Shown here: in pieces, positions 1-31,681 of the stretch | Layout of the letters: each line of letters begins with the position of its first letter | How positions within the stretch are numbered: the stretch's first letter is position 1 | Assembly: GCA_016801845.1 (NCBI GenBank) | Contig: CM028914.1 | Coordinates: forward strand, 19,419,272 to 19,483,271 | Length of the DNA stretch: 64,000 nucleotides | Reading direction: 5' to 3' | DNA from: Polydactylus sextarius | Lineage: Eukaryota; Chordata; Actinopteri; Polynemidae | The notes under the pieces: model-generated | The model's input: only the letters and a program-made list of their open reading frames with translations | Database searches by the model: none | What the model was told of the DNA's origin: nothing | Program-made: the position numbers and the translations under genes

Positions 1-3000
1 AAGATGTGATGAATAAATCATAGTGACTTTTGGTGTTTCAGTCAAGCTTCAAATTAGAAATGTGATCCACCTACCTCTTTTGCTTCAAGAAAACCATTTG
101 TATATACAGTCTTCCTCTTTGTTTTTTAGCTTGACCTAAACACAAAAGGCTTTGTGCCTCGCAGCCTAATGAGACAGATGTTTTTGGGCCCAAACAGTAA
201 AGTTCATTTTTGATCACAGTTCTTGTTTTTTTAGTTCTCCTTAATTTTTTTGGAAGCTCTGTCTTTTTAGCACTTAGTCACAGTAAAAGTGTTTTGACAC
301 TGATCCCTGAAAAGAGGTCAGAGATCAAGGTCAGTGCCATTAGAGTTGATTATGACATTTCAGTGTCTTGCTCAGTGGACTCTCAGCAACACATGTTTGA
401 ATCTGGATTTCCAGGTCTTATAGAAATGTTTCGACCTATTTGCATATATTGCTAGAATTGCAAGGTGTAGTGTGATGCTGCTTAAATCCGATGGATGCTA
501 GCCTCACATTTTGCTTGCTGTCTACTATTTTTAGGCTAAATGAAAAAAGTGCCATGATCCATCAAATCTGTCACAGTGCACTTTTTTGACACCTCAGTTT
601 ATGTAAAAGAATTTGATGAGTTAATATGTAGGCCTAACACAAGAGATTGTACGGGGGCTGAACGTCACTAAGCTATGCAAAGGTCTTTTGTGCATACAGT
701 TACAATGAAATTATTATGGAGTGATTTTTGTTAACTCCTCTTGATTGCAGGGGTGGGAGAGAGAAAAGAGAGCAGTGTAGAAGTGGTGAATTACAGCGCA
801 TACTGTGTATTACAATTGAGTCTCTGGTGTAAAATGATACAGATACTTTTCAAAAATAACATTAAGACTCAGTTTAGGAAACCAGCATATTTCACATGGA
901 ACATCATGTAGACTTTTATCATTCATTTTTGTTATGTTTCTTATTTCAAGCACAAATTTGCATAATAATATAGTAACTTGTTGAATTTCATTCACATTAC
1001 TTAATGTACTACACTATGGTAGTCAGTGATATGAAATGCCAAGCTGTGACTGTAGTGTGCTTTCACTGATATGTGTCATTGGCACGTCACAAGGTCATTT
1101 TGTGTGACTAATCAACTACCAAGGGATCTCCAGCAGCTATCACTAATGCATGACCTGCATATGTTGTTTCATGCATGTTTCACAGTACACACCACTTTAT
1201 TGCATCATGCAGAAAACAGGAGATGGGATATAGGACCTACAATATACACTGCAATAAATGGTCTCATTTACTTCAGAAATGCCATGCGTGTTTTTCTTTT
1301 TTTGGTTGTTTATTTTTCATTGGTCCTGAGGCCTTTGTGAATTAATCTTGTCAGCTGTCAGTTTGTTGCCAAGTACTTTAAGATGCTGGCATGGCTCCTC
1401 ATAAGAGCACCCAGGAAGCAGAAAGATAGCTTATTGGTATAACAGTCACATGATCCTGGAGTGACCTAAACTGATATGAGCTCATGGTTTTTTCTATGGT
1501 GCTGACATGATCTCACACAAGTTATTATAGTATGGAGACTTGACAGAGCAGGCTCATGTACAACTTTTTTTTCTTTTTCGGTCAGCCACATTTTTCATTA
1601 TGCGAACATTTTATTCTCCAACATGTGTTTTTTTACTTTGAAAGTTTAAAACCTTACTGTAACACACTGATGACTTTATCATTTGACAACATAGATATTT
1701 GTAGGCCACAGTGTTATCCTGCCAGTCAGAGGTCACATTAATATTGTTTTGTGCAGTTGCTTTCTAGTCAATCTCTTGCTATCCCCAGTCATTTTGTACA
1801 TAGTTGAAGATGTTGACATTTATACTTGTCTGGAAAAGGTTATGTTAAACAGTATGGTAGCAAACCCCCTGTTGTTGTGTGTAACCACAGAGTTGTATCA
1901 AGGGCCAGGTGATAAGTTCCTTGTCTGTCCATTCAATCAAACAGTGGTGAAATTGTGCTAAAAGATATTATAGTGGTTTTGAACAACCCCTTGTGGTGAT
2001 AGATTTGTACAAACCCACTGTTCAAATATATTTAAACTACAACAATTATAATTGACATTTTTTTGTATCCCACTTTTAGTAGAAACCAAAGCTCCTACAG
2101 ATCAGTGATTGTGATCAGTAGTGAGTGTAGACAGCTAATGTACAGAGCCAGCATGAAAAGGAAGCATTTACTTTGGTTTCTCTTTGTCTGTCTCTCTATC
2201 TCCCTCCCTCCTCCCTTTCTCTCAAACTCTGCAGTTGTGTCATCCGGTCAACTTGCATAGCTAGCATTTTTATATATCATCCATTTATATAGTAAATTGT
2301 AGACTCTGGTTAAAGACCTTTAATTGTTCAAGTGAAAGGTAAAAATCATGTATATGTGCATCTTTTCTTACATGACACTTTATATGTGCTTTGTATTTTT
2401 ATCCTGGGAGTAAGAATTGGTGTCATCAGGTTTTTATTGATTGTGGTTTTTGTCTGTACACAAAGAAGATATAGTTTAAAAATAGGCAAACTGGAAAAAT
2501 CACTGGGAGGAACCAGAACCCAGTGTCAGTTTTAAGACTGGTCTCATTCCCATCACTACCCAGCCTGACTGTAATCTTTAAAAACTAATTCTGTTGACAT
2601 AATAACAATATGCTGCCCATTCTTGACAAATGCTTTCCCTGCATGTAGTATTTAGTAGGATGGTTTGACAACCATGTTTCCTTTCAGTTGGCACTGTTGA
2701 TTTGTGAAGGGAAAACCAACCACTTTAGCTTGTCAAATAGTGTTAGTGTTTCACATGTAATGCCATAATTACAAGTTGAAACACTGTTAATTTACTGTCT
2801 GCGCATACATGAATAGAGTACACAGTAAATATTTTATGTTCACAAAACATGTCATTAGTCAACTCTTGGCTTAAAAATCTTGTTAGCAGGTTGTTAAATG
2901 TATAAAATATAGTTTACATTTTGGATTTCAGGGTCTCGAAATGTGAGATGAAAATATTCACCAATTTGTACAGAATGCAGAGACTGGGAAAGAAAAAGTA

Positions 3001-6000
3001 TTTATTATTAGTGTTTACATTTATTCAAATAAATGTTGTTGATTGTTTGAAATTGGATGTTTGTGGTCTGAGAAAGCATCACATTTCCTGATGGCACTAA
3101 TTAGTTGGCACCTAGGTGGCAGCCTGAATGTTGTATTCAGATTGTATCAAGTGGTGTTTTTCAGTAAAATTTAACTGTTCTTGGCACAAAGCCACACATC
3201 TCTGCTATTTGCCTGGAGTTAAGGACATTAGTTTATTGTGCTGTGCTCTTTAAATATCACCTTACAAGGTTTGCATGTTACACTTTGAACTGTGATAGTA
3301 ACTGACCAGCTGAGATCCCGTGACAGGCTGGTGAGGATTCAGATCTGCTGAACACTTGACTTTCTGCAGCACTGTCTAAATGTTAGATAAAATGTGCATT
3401 TGGGGGGAAAAAGGAAACTGCAAGTCCCAAAACCACCTCAGCAGATCTGATCTGGAGTGGAGATGGATGAGCTTCAAAAAACGAGGCAATCCTTCCTTCT
3501 TTCCCACTGTCATTTTATCAGTAATGGCAGCCCTCCTACTCCTCACCCCTGGGCTGGTCACATGTCCCCCAACAGTGTCACATGGTAGTGGAGGAGGCAG
3601 CACTGGGCAAGCCTGTTGTTTCAGTCCTAGTAGACAATGGGTCCCTGGTTTCCTGTTGTGGAGCACTGAAATGAAGTGCTGCAAGCCTCAGCACATTACA
3701 TAGTACATCCTTCCCTGCTGTCCCTTGAACTTAACATGGATGGGACACACACATGCTTTTTTTGCTGAGCAAGATGCTGCTTTCCTTTGAAGGAAGAGCA
3801 AACAGGTTAAATCAACAAATGCGATCCCCTTTGGGTCATTAGGTGTAGTTGAAATCTGCTACTACAGAAGTGTCAACGAGGATGTTCTTTATTAGAAGTT
3901 ATGGCATATATCAGCTAATTCCCTGCAACCGGTAGTGGATCGTCATGTTACTTGAGTGATTTTTGTCACTGCAGTAAATCCTCAATAAAATATCCAGTAA
4001 AGTAGCAATAAATGATAGTCATTTCCTGAAACTATCTTGATAAAATTCCAGGACATCAGCTTTCTTCTGAGGACATGAACATTAATTTGAGACATGCTCC
4101 ACTATAATATTATGTAATTGAAGATACAGATCTGAATGCGATGAGGTTGGAGTGAGGCAGAGACTTGGAGTTAATGATTTGTCAGGGGACTAATGATAGT
4201 AATGTGTAGTGTAATTGTGAGACAGTGTGTCTCTTGCTGCCATTACACTGGCTAGCTGAGTGTTGGAAACATTAGCCTTCATGTTCTCTTGTAAACTGAT
4301 TCTTTTCCTCCTCTCAACAGAGCTTATTTTCTGTTATCAGTAACCACAGACTTGTTGAATGTCCTCGAGTATATGTGATGCTCTCACTCTTATATCCTTC
4401 CTCACAACCCTCCTGTTAATTAGTTGTTGGTGAATTGAAAGGTTCGAGCTAGCATCTGCCCATCAAAGCATATGCCAACTACAAGGCTAAACCCAGCAGC
4501 ACTGAGCCAGACCAGACTAAGAGATTTTCCACATTGGTTGTAGCTCCACTGGTTTGACCTGCTTTCACCCAAATTCCTGCCCATTGATGTCACGACTGCA
4601 TTAGCCCATAGTAGTGTTTTACTACAACATGACCATAGAAAACCAGTCCGACAGACTGTGGTGTGGTCGGTCCTCCAGCTGTATTTCATGTCTGTATTTG
4701 TTGTACTTTATTTCAAGAGACAGAGGTAAAATATTCCTTGTGATTAGATCGTGGTGCTCCTTCCTGTTTTACGAGTGCTTTTCATTGTGAATGAAAGGAC
4801 TTCCTGCTGATCCCAGAATAGATGACAGATGGTAGAGAGAGAGTGAGGGAGAGCTTTTTAGTCACGTAAATCTGTCTAGAAAACTATTGTGTAATAGCAG
4901 AAGTATAAAGCTCCTAGCTTGCTTAATGGGTAGATGTGCTTAAGTCTGGTTTTTTGAGATTAGAGAGTTGTCATGTTGTTAATTCGCACAGTCAAAGATC
5001 TCAAAACCACCACGTGGGAGCCTCTGATATTGTTATAATGCTCTTGGTTTAAATTCATTTTCAGGAAGTCCATTTAAAAAAAAGATGGTAGTTTTCATAT
5101 TGTTCCTGTAGTTACCATGGAAAGCAAATTCAGGGTCTATAGCATATGTTCCCAGCGGGCCTTTTCCTTTTGTCTAACGTCTGAATAAATGTTGCCTCAG
5201 TAAACAAGCCTTCCGTACTGGACAATGGCAACGATAAGAGGCATGGAAGCTGCGTCGACGTAAATGTATGACGTCACCTTTTGTAGCAGTAAAAATGTCA
5301 CTATGTTTAAAACTCGATTCAGATCGGTTTTCAGTTGTCTCCTCGCAGCTGGTAGTAACACTCGTTCTCTAAGTTCTTTTATCTGGATGTCACTGAGAAG
5401 GAACCAGGTTACTCGCTAGTGAAAGAATGTGGGTGGGGCAGGGCTGTGGGGAGGGTGTGTCCTGTCACTGTTATAAGGTGTTCCCATTTCGTTGAACAGT
5501 TCCTGGAATTGTGGTTTGTGTTTGCTGATTAGGACTTAGCTGTGGCAGACTGCACAGTAGAGACACCTTTTTTCATTAACAAGCCCTGAAATGAACACTC
5601 TCCATCTAAACAAGGATCAGTTGTGGTTTTGCTGTCTAGTGTAATATCAGATCCAATTTGTTCAAGCACTTGGCATTAAAAATTTTAATTGAGTGGCCTT
5701 TATGGCTGGTTAAATAAATAAATAGTTACACAGATTATTAGAATGATTTCTTATAGGGCTAATAGCATTAGCTCTACGGCCTTTTTTAAGACCTATAATT
5801 TAATCTCCAACTTGCATGAATAAGCATGTAATTATGACTGCCCACAAAAAAAAAAAAAACAGTTTGTGCCTCTACAGATCCATACTTTTTAATGCTTCTG
5901 TGTTTTTGTAGTACAATAGATCAAATGATCTGTATTTTCTTACACTTATTTCTTCTGTTTGTACATTTTTGTTTTAGTAATTCAGTGTTTGGTGATGTTG

Positions 6001-7189
6001 CACTGTGTAGACCTAACCATATTTTGTTAACTGGGTATCTCTTCTCAATTCTGTTGTATATACAATTGTAAAAACAAAGATGTAAATAAAAGACCACAAA
6101 AGATTAATCTGCACAGCTACCCAACTATTTGTACAATTGTGGTGTATCACTGCTACGTTGCAAAAGTAGAGGAAGTTGCAACATCACTACGTGGCCGATG
6201 GGAAATGTCTCTGGTTGTTTCGTTTCCTTCAGGCTTACTTCCCAACGGTCTTACTATTTGCCTTTTTTTTTTTTGCAGAAAGACACTGGAGTTGTTTATA
6301 TAACGATTGTATTTTGTGATGTGCCATGCCCAGTGTTGCTGTTTAAAATTGCTTTGAGGTAGTCAGGCAGGATGCTGTGTTTCCAGCCTTGGCAGTAATC
6401 TGGGCTGCAGAGCTTACTGGTGTTATGTGCTTGCGAAGTGGTTCATGTATGTGGCTTTTCACACGGGTTAAATCTCTTTATGATCTGTGATTCATTGTTC
6501 ATTGTACTGTGATGGCAGCAAGTCTAAGAAACTGAGACTACCTACAACAGACAAAGCTGTGAAACTGTCCAAATACTTCTGGACCTGAGCGTAGTCAGAG
6601 TGCAGTGTGACTATTGGGTTGTGTAATATGGTTATAGTTTCCTCTTTGGCCCATGCTTGGAGAACTTGGCGGTAGATGAGCTCTCCACCCTGCCTGTTTC
6701 TGTAACTGTTGTGATGAGCTCCATGTGTCCACAGAGCTGCTGTGTGTCAGGCGTGGTGATCTCATTGGTTGGCTGTGATGGTGCAAAGCAGCTGAGGAGA
6801 GAGTCAGAGACCTTTTACTGGATGCTGTTGTTAAGTCAGTGTCCGACACTTTAATTAATTTGACCATTTAAAAAATAATATCAAACATTTCGGTACGCAG
6901 ACAGGAGCACTACAGCTTTTTGACACAACTTCCTGTTGTTTGATGGCTTTGCCACACGGCTCTGGCTCCTCTTGGGAAATCCTGCACTAATTTGAAGTGC
7001 AGTTGTATTAACCTACCTTGTCTCAAATGAGAGCCTACAGGGAACATTGTGGCAAGAGAAAAGTGATCTCAATGTTGCCAAGGATTTTTTTTTTTTTTTT
7101 ATTCCATGTCATCATTTACTACAACTTTTTATTTGCCATTCCTGTTCAATAACTCTGTTATAACTGTTTTTTGCCCTCTTCTTGCACAG
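1..7189 (+). other. cltc: cltc intron 1 (partial) and flank
   Basis: AT-rich non-coding DNA with no open frame that resembles a known protein. The expected first coding exon (about 14 codons beginning MAQILP) was sought and not found, so the window most likely starts inside intron 1. Contents worth noting are a palindromic CRE-type TGACGTCA at 5269-5276, a possible transposon end near 6540-6590, and poly-A/T runs. A GC-richer patch at 3380-3700 is open on both strands but matches nothing I recognise. Confidence 0.75.
6548..6592. mobile_element. Possible solo end of a Tc1/mariner-type element
   Basis: The stretch reading CTGTCCAAATACTTCTGGAC followed by CTGAG closely resembles the terminal inverted repeat of fish Tc1-like elements (a 'gtccaaatacttatggacctga' end, recalled from family knowledge). 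No matching partner end was found nearby, so this is at best a relic. Confidence 0.35.
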
Positions 7190-26432
<19,243 letters not shown>

Positions 26433-27625
26433 AGACCCCTCCCCCTCATCTCCACACGCAGGCTGGAGCTACCATCCATCCATGTCCCACCAGTCCTTCA
26501 CCAGACCATTTCTGTCTCTCTGCCCTCTGCAGGGAGCTCAGGAGAATACAGACAAACCTTTTTGTTCTTTTATTATTATAATTTTTTTTTTTTTTTTTAC
26601 TGTTTCTTCCCCTTTTTAAACTGTCATGAAGGACTATTTCTGTTGTCAAAAGAAAAGATTCAATCAGATTAATTTTCTCACATTCCGTATTGACTAGATT
26701 AATTTTTCTTTTGTCTATTTTATTTGAATGGGAAATGGTTTATGTACAATGGGGGGCTTGTGGGAAGAGCTAGTCCTCTTCTCAGTTAAAAAAAAAAAAA
26801 AGGTCTGTTGTGAAGCATCTGATTTGCACTCTGTAGTGAGAAGAAATTAATGTAGAACCTCTTCCTTTTGATGTGTGTGAGCAGCTTCTTCTGTCCAACT
26901 GTAAAATGCATTTAATTATTGTATATTCAGACACAAAAACTGCTGCGATGTTCTTCTATATTTGAACATGAGACTGCCGCTCCCATGACCACAGTCCTGA
27001 AACACTACGCCGTACTTGTCAAAATCCCTGCACTCACACTTCAGGACTACTTCTTGAAGAAAACCAGAGAGAGTATTTTACATACGATTTTCAGGAAAGT
27101 TTGTGTCTTTCCAGCAAAGCCTATGCAGGACACTCCAAACAAATCTGCAGTCAGATGAGATTGCCATGTGCTTTAAATACTGATCGAACATGGGACCATT
27201 CCACCTCAGGAGGGACTGCAGACTTGTTTGTGTTTGACAAACATGCCCCATGGCCCCCCCCCCTCGTTATGCTGCAGTTTGTTTCTGCCGAATATCATTT
27301 TAGGCCACTTTTATTGAGTGATTGGGAGAGAATTTTCAAACTTATTTCTCCTCACATCCTGGGTTGCCTTTAACCTTTTTCAGTTCACCTACTCATCCAG
27401 TTCAAAACCCGTATCACAGACTTGGCGGTAATTTGAAGTTTTTATCAAAGGCTTGCGTGTATACATGAAATCAATCGTTAACTCCTTTGAACTTATATTC
27501 TTATCTGAAATTACCTTAGATTTAAATTGTGCACTTAAGATACTTGATTGTGCATAATCAGGATTATAATGAATGAAACAGCGGTTTTGTTTTCCACATA
27601 ACAATAAAGGCTTCTTGTTTGTCAA
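26433..27625 (+). other. cltc: cltc 3' untranslated region
   Basis: About 1.2 kb between the TAA stop and the only canonical AATAAA found downstream. It includes a T18 run near 26581-26598 and an A13 run near 26787-26801. The end point is inferred from the signal. Confidence 0.7.
27603..27608 (+). terminator. cltc: cltc polyadenylation signal AATAAA
   Basis: AATAAA followed about 10-35 bases later by GT/T-rich sequence (CTTGTTTGTC, TTGTGTCTT), as expected at a cleavage site. Confidence 0.65.
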
Positions 27626-29027
27626 GAACAGTCTGATTGTGTCTTACATATACTGCTGTGTAGCTTTTCATCACAATCAATTTACTGCTCAGCCAGTTCC
27701 CAAAAAAGCGAAGTGATGCCCTGGTTCTAAGGGGAATAATAAGTGATGATCAGAACAATCATAGGCTATAAAGTGTATGAAAGAGATCCTGTTTGTAGTC
27801 CAACTTAACATTGTACACAACAATAATGACTTCTCCATTTCCAAACACAGGGTATCAGTGTTTCTACTGGCTGCTCATACATATTTGCAGGGCAAAGATG
27901 GAAGTCTACGAGAGCCAAATGAGAGAGCACAGGAAACACTTCATTGATTTTTGTATAGGTTTCAGTTAAAGTGAATGGGGGAGTACACCAGTAGCACAAT
28001 ACCTTAAAACCACTTCTCTGAGTTCACTCACACAGAGAATTTAAAGATTAAGTTTTGTCTATTCCACTGACTCTACTGTATCTTTACAAACAGTCATCAA
28101 CTTATTGTGATACAGTTCACATCTTGTACTGTTGATTCAGTGGGTTCTAAGGTTGTGCTGTGGTGTTTGATTTTAGTCTACTGTCACATGTTCTTGTTAC
28201 CCTGTGCAATGTCTATCTCAGTATATTCATACAATTTCAACAATGAAATATAAGAATGAATGAATGTTGTTCTAGCACCCTCTGATGGTACAAAGCAGAA
28301 GGTGCTACATGTAAAGCAGACTGGGCAGAAGTCTGGTCTGGTGAGTTGCTACTGATATTCAAGTATCTTGATAGTAGGAAGATGACTTAATGTGGATACA
28401 CACAAAAAGACTTTAAGATATATAAGTAGGCTGGAACTATAGTGAAGCATTTAAGGCCAGGACAACAGTTAAGATCATCCATTGATTTATATCAAATCCC
28501 AAATGACTTTCACTCACATTACAATATCGATTTTACATCTTTAACATTAAAGCATCTCTTCAGCTGCAATGCAAAGTCATGTTGCATTAAATTTGATTGC
28601 AGTGATCTCCAATGTATCCTCGAGTATTAAATGCTTAAAATAAAAAGGATGACTTGTCTAATTTGACTATTTTGTACAGGATTTTTTACCATTGAACACA
28701 GTTCTGATTAAGTTAATGCCAACAAAATTGACATCAAATTACTGCTTAGCTCTATTTATCCCTGACAGTTCTAGACTTTCATGTTTACTGTGAGTATCTT
28801 GTCTTCATATATTGGGCAATAGCAGACTAGAGTAGAGGTCGTTAATGCCACCATTACAGAGTTATACACATTAGCTATTACCGCAATCCAAGACTCAACT
28901 GGTGTCTAATACAATGGCCAATAAGAGCACAAAACCCCCAAATTGCAATAAATTCAAGTAGTTGGTGAAGCGGAGTCATTTGTCCATATACAAAAATATA
29001 AACTCAAAGTCACTCAAGGCTGCATCT
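27626..29027. other. Convergent cltc/ptrh2 intergenic interval
   Basis: Non-coding interval of 1.4 kb between the cltc 3' end and the ptrh2 stop codon. It must contain the ptrh2 3' UTR (- strand), but I found no canonical AATAAA on that strand close to the stop; a TATAAA-type variant reads on the - strand near 28486-28491. Nothing else is recognisable. Confidence 0.6.
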
Positions 29028-29551
29028 CTAATAGAGCTTCAAGTCTCCAGTGACACTATCAATCAGATCAGCTGGACCTGGACCGATACCGAGCACAGTG
29101 CGTGACCCAGGTGCAATTTGTGTCCTTCCTGCATCCTGGATCAGACTGACAGGAAGGCCCACTTCTTTGGCGTGACCCAGCAGATCAATGAGGGTGTCCT
29201 CATCAGGGGCCTTCACCACCACCTTGGGCTGGCCACAGTACTCCCACTGTTTGAGCAGCTCGGGGTTCCTCCTCTGGACCTGTTTGTAAGCTGACACAGC
29301 AGCGTGGGAACACTGTGCAGCAACTTTTCCTTTGCCCATCTTCAGGTCGTTACGGACCACCAGAATCATCTTGAACTCGCCTCCTTCTCCCATCACACTT
29401 GCCTCACTGCTGCCGTTCCCCACTGCTGCCACCAGGTTTTTGGATGCAGAGCCAAATCGTCCCCGGAGGTGCCAACCAAGGAGGAGCCCGCAGCCCAGTC
29501 CTGCTACTACACCCAAACCCAACGGACCATACAGCAAATCCATGTTTACAC
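29028..29551 (-). CDS. ptrh2: ptrh2 exon 2 (coding part)
   Basis: Carries all of the PTH2 catalytic domain and the membrane anchor. It ends with TAG on the - strand (complement of 29028-29030). Confidence 0.96.
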
Positions 29552-30256
29552 CTGCAAAAACAACAAAGAGGTCACAAATCTGCACCTGTGATACAATTTG
29601 ACACAACATCATCACTTGAGTGTTAATATTAAATTCCTGACCGTAAAAACAACAGCTAAAGAACAATCTCACCTCGCGGTCCATTTAGTAATTGTTCTGG
29701 AACTATCTTCTCCAGTTGTCATGGAAACATACGGTAAATCAACTCACAACTGAAATTCCACTTTGTATTTAATGGTTTTGGTTTAAATTTAACATTGGTG
29801 TTCAATTAGAGAAGCTGAAGAAGAAGCATTATTTAACTGTAGTCTTTAAAAAGGGAGTTGTTAGTTACAAGCATTCTACTCTCAGAAGTGACTAAACTTA
29901 TGATTTCGTGTTTGATCAGCGTCTAATACGGTTTCTACTTAACTGGTTAAATATACTGAGTATACCTGTAATAACTCTCGCTAGAATAATACACACAGTT
30001 AAATTTGTCAGTACATCAGGGATTCAACGACAAGTTCATAGGCTAGCAAGCTAACAAACTTTAAATGTGAAACTAGCCTGGTTAACACTAGCTTCCTGGC
30101 TAGAAGTAAGACCGATCATTCTCCAAAACAACGCTTCAGTACAGAAAATATTACTTCGAACTACAAACAGAATAATCTAAACTAAAAAGGTGCAACACAA
30201 TTCATTTGTATTCGGTAACGCCGGTTTCATCTCGTACCTGTAGGTCTGTTCAGCAT
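29028..30256 (-). CDS. ptrh2: Peptidyl-tRNA hydrolase 2, two coding exons
   Basis: The enzyme cleaves the ester bond of peptidyl-tRNAs released from ribosomes. Family knowledge places it at mitochondria, where it is also called BIT1. Exon 2 (29551-29028) encodes nearly everything. A membrane anchor sits near the N-terminus (LGLGVVAGLGCGLLLGWHLR), then the PTH2 domain with MILVVRNDLKMGKGKVAAQC, SHAAVSAYKQ, GQPKVVVKAP, DAGRTQIAPGS and GIGPGPADLID, ending GDLKLY. Exon 1 is joined across the intron 30237-29552 (donor CAG|GTACGAG, acceptor TTTTTGCAG). With the ATG in exon 1 (30256-30254) the product is 180 residues, close to human (179), starting MLNRPTGVNMDLL. The ATG at 29543-29541 would give 171 residues. 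The open frame continues upstream of 29551 only into intron sequence. Confidence 0.95.
29552..30237 (-). other. ptrh2: ptrh2 intron 1
   Basis: A 686-base intron without recognised internal features. It contains a GCTAGCAAGCTAAC-type stretch common near teleost promoters. Confidence 0.8.
30238..30256 (-). CDS. ptrh2: ptrh2 exon 1, short coding part
   Basis: Nineteen bases from ATG CTG AAC AGA CCT ACA to the split Gly codon. They join in frame to GT GTA AAC ATG of exon 2. A start seven residues before a second Met is also the arrangement in human PTRH2, which supports using this ATG. Confidence 0.65.
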
Positions 30257-30308
30257 GCTGTCGGCGCGAATGACGCTTCAACTAGTTTGGCTTATTGTCG
30301 CTTGGTGA

Positions 30309-30316
30309 TGACGTCA
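30309..30316. promoter_or_regulatory. ptrh2: CRE palindrome in the ptrh2 promoter
   Basis: A full TGACGTCA palindrome, about 55 bases upstream of the ptrh2 exon 1 ATG, next to CpG-containing sequence (GCGCACGCCG). CREB/ATF binding is inferred from the motif only. Confidence 0.5.
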
Positions 30317-30408
30317 TAAGCGCACGCCGTTTAAAAAAAAGTCTTCAACATTAACCATTTACTGTAAAAGAAAATGTGTGTGTGTATGTGTGTATGGCAT
30401 TATTGTCA

Positions 30409-30743
30409 GCAGCTGCCATAGACAGGTTATAAAGTTAAGCCAAAGACATGACTGCAATTCAATGCAAAGTTAATGCAGTGCCTTAACATGTAAGAACATG
30501 TAAATTGGTGGCCCGCTAGGGTATATCAATTCAAATTCCCATATCTCATTCAAAAAGTATCAACTTCTATCATGAAACCTTAAATAAATACATTGTGCCA
30601 TTTTGGCATCACTTGTTAAATCCCTTTCCTTCTAAAAATGACAAATTGACAAAATGACAAGACTCGAACACAGGTGTGTTAGGGGTGTGCCTTGTTTAAC
30701 TGAGTTGTGGTAAAGAGCGTCATTCAGCCAGTCGCTACACATC
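30409..30743. repeat. Direct repeat copy A, ptrh2 side
   Basis: About 335 bp that matches 31682-31983 in the same orientation. Shared blocks include GCAGCTGCCATA, AAGTTAAGCCAAAGACATGA, GGTGGCCCGCTAGGGT, CATATCTCATTCAAAAAGTA, TCAACTTCTATCATGAAA and GTCGCTACACATC. This copy has extra bases around 30510-30540. It ends up about 100-500 bases upstream of ptrh2. Confidence 0.85.
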
Positions 30744-31363
30744 CTCCCTATTGTCAGTCTCTTTGTGAAAAAAATATTTTTTGACCAAAAAAGTTGAAAT
30801 GATGAAAACAAGTAATGTTCAGATTCAGATAATATGATGTGAATGATTTGTGAAACAACTAAAGAAAGAGAGGGCAGAGAGTTTAGGGCAGTATTTTCAG
30901 GTATGGGCTGGGTACTGCACTAACTGCAATGTACTAGCACACTCTAGTGGTTTTATGTGGAAGATCCAAGACTGTTTTACAAAATAATAAACAAGGACGC
31001 AGTCTGTGTATGCTCCAAATCCTTCTGTGGCTGTGTTGTCTACCAAAGACTACAAATAATATTTTGTCAATGTTGCTCAATAATTGTGTTAATTGTAGTA
31101 TAAACAAAACAAAAAATAAACACTGTAATATAGCACATCTCTAACAAACCATCATCAACGCTGACTAAGTCTAGACAGAGAGATCATCAAACTTTGACCT
31201 TTGACAAATTTGAGGTGTTACGAGCTTCAGAAGTTCACATATGAGAGACAGTTTATGCTGGTGTCTCCTGGTGTCTTCAAAAAAGGAAGAGAAGTAAAAT
31301 GAAATCTATTCTGAAAACAGAAAGACATCAGAGCTGTAGTTTCCCGGAGACAGCTTTGACGTC
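30744..31363. other. Divergent ptrh2-vmp1 promoter interval, middle part
   Basis: AT-rich spacer between the two repeat copies. No coding signal and no known RNA gene recognised. The Tc1 relic follows it. Confidence 0.6.
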
Positions 31364-31491
31364 AGCTGGAAGAGGCTCTGTGGTCTGATGAGACCAACAC
31401 TGAGCTTTTAGGACGTCAAGCAAATCACCATGTTTGGTTTAACCCAGACACTGTACATCATTATCATACCACTTCCACTGGGAAGGGCTCG
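31364..31491 (+). pseudogene. Tc1-like transposase fragment
   Basis: In one open frame it reads LWSDETNTELLGRQANHH, then VWFNPDTVHH and TTSTGKGS. This corresponds to the core of Tc1/mariner transposase (the WSDE block followed by HVW and the Lys-Gly-Ser region, family knowledge). It is a short relic between the two direct-repeat copies, with no intact flanking termini seen. Confidence 0.65.
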
Positions 31492-31681
31492 AAAATGACA
31501 CTGTCAAACAAATAAAGGAATGGTTAAAAATGATGATCACAAAGTTAGGGATAAGACTACATGTCATATTATGATTTGACAATTACAGGCATATAGAAAT
31601 ACATGAAGAAAGAAGACCAATTACAATATTAAATAGCTACAAAGATACACTTAATCAAAGTAACTGACAGAGAGAGAATGT

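Noticed and set aside
3376..3703. Paired open frames on both strands in cltc intron 1
   Set aside because: Overlapping GC-richer patch without recognisable protein similarity or good splice borders in phase.
1..7189. Search for cltc exon 1 (MAQILPIRFQEHLQ-like) within the window
   Set aside because: No ATGGC-CAGAT-CTGCC type sequence with a phase-0 donor was found; exon 1 is taken to lie upstream.
29304..29626. Three overlapping + strand open frames opposite ptrh2
   Set aside because: Antisense shadows of the conserved ptrh2 coding exon.
29544..29684. 218-residue ptrh2 reading with 47 extra N-terminal residues
   Set aside because: The extension runs through the acceptor TTTTTGCAG into intron sequence and resembles no PTRH2 N-terminus.
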